Assembly (NCBI RefSeq): GCF_963169125.1
Contig: NC_084799.1
Span: 106,345,143 to 106,409,142 of the forward strand
Source: Humulus lupulus
Lineage: Eukaryota; Streptophyta; Magnoliopsida; Rosales; Cannabaceae
Reading direction: 5' to 3'
DNA: 64,000 nucleotides
Made by a program: the position numbers and the translations under genes. Positions within the stretch are counted from its first letter, which is position 1. Each line of letters begins with the position of its first letter. The notes beneath the pieces were generated by a model. That model saw nothing but the letters and a program-made list of their open reading frames with translations, searched no databases and was not told where the DNA came from. Shown here piece by piece: positions 57,002 to 64,000 of the stretch.

Positions 57002-57605
57002 GGTGTTGCCCAAAGTGAGGATAGGGATTTAGATCCTCGCTTTGGGGATTTTGAGGAAGATGTTGGACCTGTCGAGGACCTGGAAGAGGTCCAACTTCAC
57101 GAAAAATACCCGACCAGAGTTATAAAGGTCGAGAAGAATTTAGAAGCAACAACGAAGCATGCACTGGTTGAATTTTTGCAGAAGAACCAGGAAGTTTTTG
57201 CTTGGTCACACAAAGACATGGCTGGGATAGATCATGCAGTTATCAGCCATGTCCTGAACATTGACAAGAGTTTTCCACCCATGCAACAGAAAAGAAGGAT
57301 GCTCGATAAGGATAGATCGAAAGCCTTAAAGGAGGAAGTCGAAAGACTGAAGGAGAATGGGTTCATCAGGGTGGCGTTTTATCCATCGTGGGTCTCTAAT
57401 CCAGTACTGGTTCCCAAGCCTAATGGCAAATGGCGAACCTATGTGGATTTCATAGACCTCAATAAAGCCCGCCCCAAGGATTGCTTCCCACTCCCAAGGA
57501 TCGACCAGCTGGTCGATGCAACTGCAGGACATGAGATCCTCTCCTTAAGGGATGCATACTCTGGATACAATCAGATCAGTATGCATCCCCCTGACGAGGA
57601 TCACA
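57002..57605 (+). pseudogene. Tat reverse transcriptase, N-terminal part
   Basis: In frame from GVAQSEDRDLDP through EVERLKENGFIRVAFYPSWV, DCFPLPRIDQLVDA and RDAYSGYNQISMHPPDED to the break at 57605. The palm motif reads LRDAYSG where the sister has FMDAYSG. The catalytic YVDD box would lie beyond the CACTA insertion. Confidence 0.9.
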
Positions 57606-57760
57606 CACTACACCAAATAACCCTTTCCACAACATTTAAGTATAACTCTTTTAAAAAAGTGTTATCCTAAACCCATAAAATTTGGCAGTACATAAAAAAA
57701 ATGGCGCACAAATAATTGGCGGCAAATGAAATAATTGTGCCAAATATTGTATTATTTCAC
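57606..57760 (+). repeat. CACTA terminal and subterminal repeat region
   Basis: CACTACACCAAATAACCC is followed by the palindrome ATAACTCTTTT/AAAAGTGTTAT (about 57642-57665) and repeated TTGGCGGCAAAT/TTGTGCCAAAT motifs. In this superfamily transposase binds such subterminal repeats. The inverted partner TGGTGTAGTG was not found in the window. Confidence 0.75.
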
Positions 57761-58042
57761 TTGCTATTATCATTTTCTAAATGTACATATCTCATTCTCT
57801 CTCTTGACTCTCTGTCTCCCTCACATCTATCTAAACCTAGCAGAAATCTCCCTACCCAAATCCCAAATTTTCTCGAACCTCCGAGACCTCTCTAAAAAAA
57901 TTTCCAAACTTTTCTAGAGGAAATTCTCCAAATTTCCCATAAATTTCCCCACAGCCTCAAACTCTCAGCTCTCCCTACCTCTCACCGAAATCCCAAAATT
58001 CTAGTCCTCCGTCGTTCGAATCCTTCCAGTGATGAATTCCCG

Positions 58043-58448
58043 ATGAATAAGACTGCCCTCACTGGTAGTTCTACTAGTCGTGTGGTGGTTGGCTGCCACG
58101 GGATCCGAATCAGACCTTGGCCGCATCCGAATCCAACTGAGGTCATGAAGGCGCACCAGATTATTGACACGGTTCAGAGGGAGCAGAGGCGTCAATTTGG
58201 AGTCAAGAACCCTAGAACCGTCATTGTGGTGACTCCCTTCACATGACCGGTCTGATGCACTCGCTGATGCTGGTGCCATACGAAGTCGTCTGGATCGTGC
58301 TGGAGGCTGGTGGAGCTAGCAATGAGACCGATTCGATCCTCGCCAAGTAGGGACTCCGGACCATTCACGTTGGATTTGAGCAGGGGATGCCAAATTCTTG
58401 GGAGGGTCGTCATCGATTGGAGGCTCAGATGAGTCTTCGTGCATTGAG
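58043..58448 (+). pseudogene. IRX14-like: IRX14-like GT43 xylosyltransferase, exon 1 fragment
   Basis: The source gene family builds the xylan backbone in the Golgi. 58043-58236 encodes SRVVVGCHGIRIRPWPHPNP and QREQRRQFGVKNPRTVIVVT; after a deletion, GLMHSLMLVPYEVVWIVLEA and MPNSWEGRHRLEAQMSLRAL run to 58448, in front of a clean donor GTGAGT. About nine family residues (a TYVRTFQ-type stretch) are missing at 58238, which shifts the frame. A TAG at about 58347 stands where a Ser codon is expected. The N-terminal membrane anchor is absent. A CT-rich stretch at 57780-58030 looks like the source gene's 5' UTR. It cannot encode an enzyme. Confidence 0.87.
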
Positions 58449-60890
58449 GTGAGTTCATGGTACTTTTGCTCAGCTCAGTTGTTGATTTTAGCGTTTATGT
58501 TAGTTTTGTTTCCAAAATTGAGCTACATTTATGATACTTGATCTTGATATATAAATAAATTAGCAAGGTGATTCTATACTCTCTGTTCTCTATTCGCACC
58601 TTTCTTTCCTCACTTATTTTGTTCTTACTTTGATACAAGTTTAGGTTCATATTTTAAATTATTTGAATATGGCAGTTTTAATTAATAATAGTCCTTTAGA
58701 TTTGGGCTGTGTTCATTTTTGTGTTTGTGTGAGTTTTTGGATTTTTCATTAACTTTACTGTATAATTATTTATTTTACAACAATTTTATAGTCTAATTAT
58801 TGATTATGAGCTCCCTTTTTGTTGTTTGGTTTGTTAGTACTGATACTTTACAAGGATGATTGACCTAGTTGCTGATTATTGTCCATGATTCATTCTATAA
58901 TTAAGACAGAAAGTATGCTTTTTAGTTTGGAAAATTACAAGAGGCATGGGGTCTGTGGTGTACAAGCTTGCTGCTACAAATTTTTCAACTTTATTCTTTT
59001 TTATTTGATCAAACTGATGTGCTTGTTTGTTTATGTCTCAAACAGAAGTGGCAGCATATAGAATGGTCAATATTGAAGTGAGCTATCCCATTTGATGTTT
59101 TCAGGTACCTTATATGATGTAGTAATTAATGTATAAACCTGATTTATGTGTCTCTTATGACAAACTGGTGTTAGCCCCATTGATACATGCCAATCTTGCT
59201 TAAGGTGTTCAAAAGAAATGGATTATGTGTTTTTGTTTTTAATCTTTAGTGCTTTATCAAATGATATACTTCCTTAACGGTAAATTGGCCATAATAATAT
59301 ATCATTACATTTTGAGCACACCATGTCACTATGTTAGGTGCCTTTCGACATATTTTAGGAAATTGCTCAATGTTGGTTCTTTTGGATTTTTGTGATCTAA
59401 ACAATATAGTTGAATCTATTGTCTCAAACATCAATGGTGTACTTTGTTGTTGGCTTTTCAATGTTTAACGTTATATATTGACTTTGATTTGATGAAGTGG
59501 AATGTTGTGTCTGCAAAATGCCTATTCAAGTTTATCTCTTTGAGAGTTTCTTCACTATAGTACTTTATCAAGCTTAATTGTGTTTTTCTTTTTGGTTTTA
59601 TATATTTTGACAGCTTTTTTTTTTTAAGATTTACCTATTTGTAATTGTGATTACTTCATTGAATTTGACTTGATACGACAGTGTTAGTCTTTTATTTATT
59701 GAATCCTTATGAAATTCTTAGACAACTTGAAGGCGAAGGTGCTTGCCTGCTTTGATTTTTGTCACTTCTGTGCTTTGTTTGCTGATTCAAATTTGTAGTG
59801 TTCTAGTTGTTTTTTTATCATTTGTCATTCTACCTGAGAAAATTATGTCATTATCTTTCTAAACTATTTGTTAGTGTCGAAGTTGCTTTGCTTTATCAAA
59901 ATACTGAATGACAGGACCTTTTTAATCATAAGTTTTATTTTCTTTTGGATGGTGATTGATTTGTGAAGAATAAGAAGTCTTTGGTTGTTGATTAGTCAAC
60001 TATTTGAGTTTATAAGATCTTTGGTCTTGGCATAAAATCTTCACCAAGGCTTTATGCCTAGGGAGAAATTACTTAAAGTTTCATAACTGGCCAATAGAAA
60101 TGGAAAAAGGAGAAAAAAGGCATATTATTGTGACTCGTTGGTCCCTAGCAGCAATATTTTGCAGAGAATTGAAATTGATGTTAAAATGTGTTTTAAGACA
60201 TATAGGATGCCCTTTTCTTTTACTTGCCAATATATTGATTTATGTATTATTAACTATGTTTTCTTTAACTAAATGTCTGTATATACTATTAGACGTGACG
60301 ATAATTCTTTAGTTCATTTTGGCCTGCTCTACCCTTTCACCGTGTTTGTCTTAGTCCTTAATGATTTTTAAAAACTTGAATTACAAAGTTTCAATAAAAG
60401 GAGGAAAAAAATAGTCCAGGTCATGTATTACCTTACACTAGTGCCAAACCTATTGAGTTTTGTTGTAGAGGAATACCACCAAACTAATCAAGACATGCTG
60501 TTAATTTCACTAACTTTTATTAAATGCCGATACACGGGTGTTGATATATAGCCAAAAAAATAAAGAAAACTAAAAGAGAAAAAAGGGATGCTGATACTGC
60601 TGAAATGACTTAAAAAGGTCTAATTTCTTTGTTTGCTGATGAGAAGTAATTATTATGTTGTGCCTTGATGAATTTTGCTTATCCTTGCTACGTTGTTAGA
60701 GCTATAATGGTTTAGTTTAACAGGTTAGTCAAGATTTTGGCTACCATATACGCTGATTTATTCCTGCTCATATGTATAAGCTATGCAACTGACACTTGAT
60801 TTTACACATGATGCCACTTGTTTAAAGGCTAATATTCACTATAAGTAATGTTCCGTGTTGATTTTTTATTTTATTTTTTGGGTGGTGCAG
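58449..60890 (+). other. Intron-like T-rich DNA inside the CACTA element
   Basis: T-rich on the + strand, as plant introns are. It starts with the IRX14 donor and ends with the V-ATPase acceptor (GGTGGTGCAG). A possible short exon at 59045-59103 (acceptor CAAACAG, donor GTACCT) contains a stop and matches nothing I know. An ORF at 60100-60312 is hydrophobic and unrecognised. No further gene fragment could be supported. Confidence 0.5.
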
Positions 60891-61038
60891 AGCTAACGCA
60901 CAGCAGCCAAAACTCTTTGTTGGTATGATCTTGATTCTCATCTTTGCTGAAGCTTTGGCTTTGTATGGTCTTATTGTTGGTATCATTCTCTCATCACGAG
61001 CTGGCCAATCAAGAGCAAATTCTTACTGTATGTCCTAA
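60891..61038 (+). pseudogene. VHA-c-like: V-type ATPase proteolipid subunit c, last exon
   Basis: After the acceptor GTGCAG the frame reads [18 protein letters not shown] and [20 protein letters not shown]. This is the fourth membrane helix of the 16-kDa proteolipid, including the Glu in the FAEALALYG motif that carries protons in this family. The normal protein ends SRAE or SRAD; here five extra residues (SYCMS after SRAN) precede TAA at 61036-61038, so a breakpoint or mutation lies at the end. The coding exon is otherwise uninterrupted. The upstream exons are absent. Confidence 0.92.
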
Positions 61039-61869
61039 AACAAGTTCTAGCTAGTGATAAATCATAGTTATGATTAGACTGAGATTGGCTATAGTGCATG
61101 CTTAGATTCAGGACATACCGCATGGAAATTTGGTACCTAATAGACTTTGGAGTCCTATGCCCCAGTTGGTGCTTATATTGGAAATCTAGTACTGGTTGGA
61201 TAAAATGGGATTATTGGCTACACATAGGGTTAGGGACTCAATGGGATGCAACAGACTTATTTATTTCTTTGGTCCTCTTTCTAAAATTGTTTGGTTTTAG
61301 TTGTTTGCAAATAGTTTTATTCTTTATGTTTCATGATTTCTTTTTGTTTCCTTGATTAATTCTATTTGTAGCTGAGTTAAACTACCCCTTTTATACATTC
61401 TTTCAACTTTTTTTTTACCCCTGTTTTACAATTCACACAGTATGATCCTATTTATAGTTTTTGAAACTCTATGTCTACTCTTTCATATAGGGGCACAAGA
61501 TAGAAGTGTGTTGGCTTGGTGTGATTATGTGTAAATTTCCCTGTCAATTTACTTCAGGAACTTTCATAACTTATCTATACATATGCATACACACTTTCAA
61601 AACTTGCAAGCCTACTGGTACACATTATGTATTTTGGCCATCATCTCATATATCTATTGTTTGCAAAATTTCAGGCTAATTGTTTGCAATATTCTTTTGG
61701 GTTTAAAATTCAATGCTCATGCTATATAACGCTCTATTCCAGACTTGAAGACTTACACGATTCTTGTGAATTCTCTCTAGGTATATGTTAGTTTAGCTAG
61801 GTAAATTCAATTATTTTTTGTCTTTGAACTTTTACCTTATTTATAATCATTTGAAGATATTATAAACAG

Positions 61870-61962
61870 CTCAATGTTTTGGAAATCTTCCTGACTGCAT
61901 ACCAGAACCAAATGAGAAGCTTGTGGAATTTGGAATAGGAGGGGGTTGCAATTCTTGTGCTG
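61870..61962 (+). pseudogene. ARMC7-like armadillo protein, single exon
   Basis: Between acceptor TATAAACAG and donor GTATGTTC the exon reads LNVLEIFL, then, after a one-base deletion near 61892, DCIPEPNEKLVEFGIGGG and CNSCA. This matches the first armadillo-repeat region of ARMC7-type proteins (family pattern LDLFLDSL...NE.LVEFAIGGLCNLC). The frameshift kills it. Neighbouring exons are missing. The spacers 61039-61869 and 61963-62795 are T-rich, with no recognised gene. Confidence 0.78.
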
Positions 61963-62795
61963 GTATGTTCAACACTATTAACTGGTGATCTTAACTTGAT
62001 CATATTTATTGCGATGCTTGTTTTCATAAACAGATAGATGTGTTCTATTAATTGATAATTTCTTGCATTAGTATTTTTTAATAAAGCTTATGAATAAAAT
62101 TAAGCTAACACTAAAGTATCATTAAAGCCAAAAAAAAAATTACTCATCACCCTTTATTCATATTAAGTGTCTTTTTTTTTATCATTTTGGATCTTCATAT
62201 ATCTTTTCAGTTATGAAAGTGATAATTAGTTTTATATTTATTTATATGTAATTTTCAAGCTCAATCCATCTTCAAAGTTGAACTATAGAGTTATATAAGT
62301 ATATGTTATATATAGCAAATAGATCACCAAATCATTTTTTGTCAATACATATTTGCATTTGTACTACTGTTATCTTATATCTTGTTTTACCATCATCATA
62401 TTCATGTGGGCTTATTATTAATTTAACATATTAAGATTTTTTTTCTCCATTACTTATTCTATACTTGTAGTTTAAATCTGAACACATTAAAGAAATTATC
62501 ATTTAGCATTTATTTTGTAAAGTGACCTTGCAAGTGCTTCCCATGCTTATGAGTGATATAGCTTTTTTTTTTAAAGTACTGATATAATTTCGTTTAGAGT
62601 AAGACTTATGTTATGATTATGTTCCCTTGTGCTTATTCTTAGTTTTCCACTAGTATGAGACTCTGTTCTTAGTTGGGTTCTTGTGACTCTACATTGTTTT
62701 GTTGGACTTTGGTTCTTCTTTTCCTAGCTAGTTTCATTTAATGTGTTAAGATATTATTGTCTGCCTTAATATGGTTTGGTTTTTATCATGAATAG

Positions 62796-62895
62796 TGATG
62801 GTGCAGCTACATTAGTCCTAGTGAGTCGAGAGAAGGCGCTTCAACTTGGATTGCAAGTAATTGCAAAGATTAAGGACTATGCTGATGCAGCTCAG
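62796..62895 (+). pseudogene. AACT-like: Acetoacetyl-CoA thiolase, single exon
   Basis: Exon between acceptor ATGAATAG and donor GTACTCC. It encodes SDGAATLVLVSREKALQLGL and VIAKIKDYADAAQ, the loop-domain segment SDGAAALVLVSGEKA...GYADAAQ of cytosolic acetoacetyl-CoA thiolase, the first enzyme of the mevalonate pathway. A-to-T and G-to-R changes occur in the SDGAA and VSGEK motifs, but the frame is open. No other thiolase exon is adjacent; 62896-63606 is AT-rich, with no supported gene. Confidence 0.88.
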
Positions 62896-63606
62896 GTACT
62901 CCAATGAATTGGCTTCCTAGTTCTAAGACCTGTAATTGTTTTTGAGCTTATCTTGATTGAATTCTCCTGATCGGCTAGCCAGCTTATAAATAAAGCTAAT
63001 TGGCTAACCCAATTGTACTCATCACTTGGTTCATTTTCAATAATAAAAATCAATTTCTCATTATTCTCTCATTTTTAATATGTGTCTCCAAATAATAATG
63101 GATAGTTAAGGTATATTTATTATATATAACAGTAGTTGTATTTGTTAGTTTTAAGTTGACTAAATTTTATTCTCTGTTAGTTGATTAGTTGTAATTTTCT
63201 TGTTCTTGGCTATTGATATTGTGTGAGTGGTTTTAGCTTAATTTATTTGTATTTTATCTTAAAAACTTTTTCGGTGGTGTTGCTGTGATACAAGTAAACA
63301 CTAGAGACATATTAAAGATGGTTCTCACCAGAGCTTACACACTTGGGTAATGAAAGAAAGTCCCATTTTTTCCTTATGATTATACAATGAAAAAGTTGCC
63401 ACTTGATTTATTATATTACTAATTTGCCATATTTTTTTGGTAAATGTCTAATATTGGAGTTTTCTCTTGGTGTTAGACTTTGCTTAGTCTTGGTAACAAA
63501 ATATTTTAGCACAAGAGCTCACCTTGCTTTAATTTGTCATATATATACCTTGCTTAGTACTTTTTTCTAATACTAAGAGTCTAAGACCTCTACTTTTTGT
63601 CTTCAG

Positions 63607-63656
63607 TACACTCCTGCAATAGATATTTGGAGCATAGGATGTATTTGCTGAAATAC
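63607..63656 (+). pseudogene. MAP kinase exon fragment
   Basis: After the acceptor TCTTCAG the exon reads YTPAIDIWSIGCI, the subdomain IX motif of plant MAP kinases (YTPAIDIWSIGCIFAE). A two-base loss in the FAE codons gives C-stop at about 63649, and the homology ends shortly after AEIL in the shifted frame. About 50 bases remain. The plain phrase YTPAIDIWSIGC is typical of the TDY-type plant MAPKs. Confidence 0.78.
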
Positions 63657-63882
63657 TTCTTAAAATTGTGAAATGTGTGCATTCTTATTTGTTATTTATT
63701 TTTTTATTTTTTTGTTGTACTCACTTGATTTTCAAGTTATTACTTTGCTGTTCTAACTAATCATCAATAGTCCTGTTTATTTTATTGAAACATTTTATTC
63801 TCCTTGTTCAGTTTCCTATTGAATGCTCTTTTACCTTGAGACTAGTATGAATAGAACTACTGAATTTTGTATGTCCAAACAG

Positions 63883-64000
63883 GAGCCAGAGTCCTTGGGA
63901 TGCTTGTTAGAGTTTTCATGGAATGGACAGAAGTCACTGTCATTGAAAGGGGAAACCCATAAATTCCTAGAAGATGGTGATAAAGTTATCATCACTAGTT
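63883..64000 (+). pseudogene. FAH-like: Fumarylacetoacetase exon, running off the window
   Basis: After acceptor GTCCAAACAG the open frame reads EPESLGCLLEFSWNGQKSLS and EDGDKVIITS. This matches the C-terminal part of fumarylacetoacetase (family EPES.G.LLELTWNG.KP), which splits fumarylacetoacetate in tyrosine breakdown. No stop is present before the window ends, and active-site residues lie further upstream in the protein and are not here. The context suggests a captured fragment, but the true end is outside the window. The spacer 63657-63882 is AT-rich without a gene. Confidence 0.85.

Larger units (their letters stand above)
53417..57605 (+). mobile_element. Tat retrotransposon, + strand, 5' part, interrupted by a CACTA element
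   Basis: LTR 53417-54023, primer site 54027-54044, gag, protease and the first third of RT, in the same order and closely similar to the minus-strand element at 18906-30559. It stops at GATCACA (57605), where the CACTA terminus starts. The remainder is presumably beyond the transposon, outside the window. It has more stops than the sister copy, so it appears older. Confidence 0.93.
57606..64000 (+). mobile_element. CACTA transposon carrying host gene fragments (left end and interior)
   Basis: Begins CACTACACCA, the canonical CACTA (EnSpm-type) terminus, with subterminal palindromes. It interrupts the Tat RT exactly between GATCACA and the CCAGC that follows in the sister copy, so the 3-base duplication should be ACA. 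The inside contains no transposase in this window. Instead there are six exon fragments of unrelated host genes, all on the + strand, separated by T-rich intron-like DNA. The right terminus lies outside the window. Boundary and fragments are clear; assigning all fragments to one element is an inference. Confidence 0.78.

Noticed and set aside
59045..59103. Short exon between the IRX14 and V-ATPase fragments
   Set aside because: Plausible splice sites (CAAACAG, GTACCT), but the translation has a stop and resembles no protein I know.
60891..61038. A functional V-ATPase subunit c gene
   Set aside because: Only the last exon is present; the first three transmembrane helices have no trace in the 2.4 kb upstream.
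62966..63008. Hairpin GGCTAGCCAGCTT/AAGCTAATTGGCTAACC as a regulatory element
   Set aside because: The arms pair only with gaps, and it lies in intron-like DNA of the CACTA element with no supporting context.
63288..63350. Coding fragment reading VNTRDILKMVLTRAYTLG
   Set aside because: Too short, no splice sites that fit, and no family recognised.
57606..64000. Helitron as the carrier of the gene fragments
   Set aside because: Multi-gene exon capture in one orientation also fits Helitrons, but the left border is CACTACACCA with subterminal palindromes at a coding break that lacks the A/T host dinucleotide context and TC start. The right end would settle it.
63883..64000. Start of an intact fumarylacetoacetase gene
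   Set aside because: The exon encodes a C-terminal part of the enzyme and no earlier exon precedes it in this window. It could still be the edge of a real locus if the gene were interrupted, so this is a judgement, not proof.

Overview
This is eukaryotic nuclear DNA from a flowering plant, almost certainly a eudicot. It is a transposon-rich intergenic block: AT-rich, with intron-like sequence and plant-lineage LTR retrotransposons (Athila, Tekay-type chromovirus, Tat, Copia). Its few host-gene fragments have plant homologues (GT43 xylosyltransferase IRX14, vacuolar ATPase proteolipid, plant-type MAP kinase). I cannot name the species. I see no complete host gene, rRNA, tRNA, CRISPR or bacterial feature.

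Layout. 1-3418: 3' end of a + strand Athila element (integrase remnant, polypurine tract, 1.9-kb LTR). 3419-5907: remnant of a minus-strand Tat element (LTR piece plus its antisense ORF). 5908-6480: unassigned acidic ORF. 6481-13523: + strand Tekay-type chromovirus lacking its 5' LTR. 13524-34279: a minus-strand Copia element, with a complete, young Tat element (18906-30559, target duplication CAATT) nested in its leader. 34280-36590: a Gypsy integrase gene that the Copia element hit (target duplication AAAGG), now split into two opposite orientations by an inversion, followed by a truncated LINE. 36591-41580: AT-rich repeats and a Copia solo LTR. 41581-47907: a Tat derivative with gag but no pol, its LTR split by a second solo LTR, and an 11-unit degenerate tandem array. 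47908-53416: a Copia LTR piece and a minus-strand Athila element. 53417-57605: 5' end of another Tat element, + strand. 57606-64000: left end and interior of a CACTA DNA transposon, running out of the window.

The most striking part is the last 6.4 kb. A CACTA terminus (CACTACACCA) interrupts the Tat reverse transcriptase exactly where the paralogous copy continues. Behind it, all on the + strand, lie exon fragments of six unrelated host genes: IRX14-like GT43, V-ATPase subunit c, an ARMC7-like armadillo protein, acetoacetyl-CoA thiolase, a MAP kinase and fumarylacetoacetase. Most keep recognisable splice sites, and several carry frameshifts or stops. This is the signature of a gene-fragment-capturing (Pack-CACTA type) transposon; the content and order of fragments may be undescribed.

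The retroelements share a logic: LTR promoter, tRNA primer site, gag, protease, RT/RNase H, integrase, polypurine tract. The Tat copies add a second, archaeal-like RNase H and an antisense, apparently spliced ORF between pol and the 3' LTR. Most coding regions are broken, often by C-to-T changes at CAG or CGA codons, as expected for heavily methylated plant repeats.
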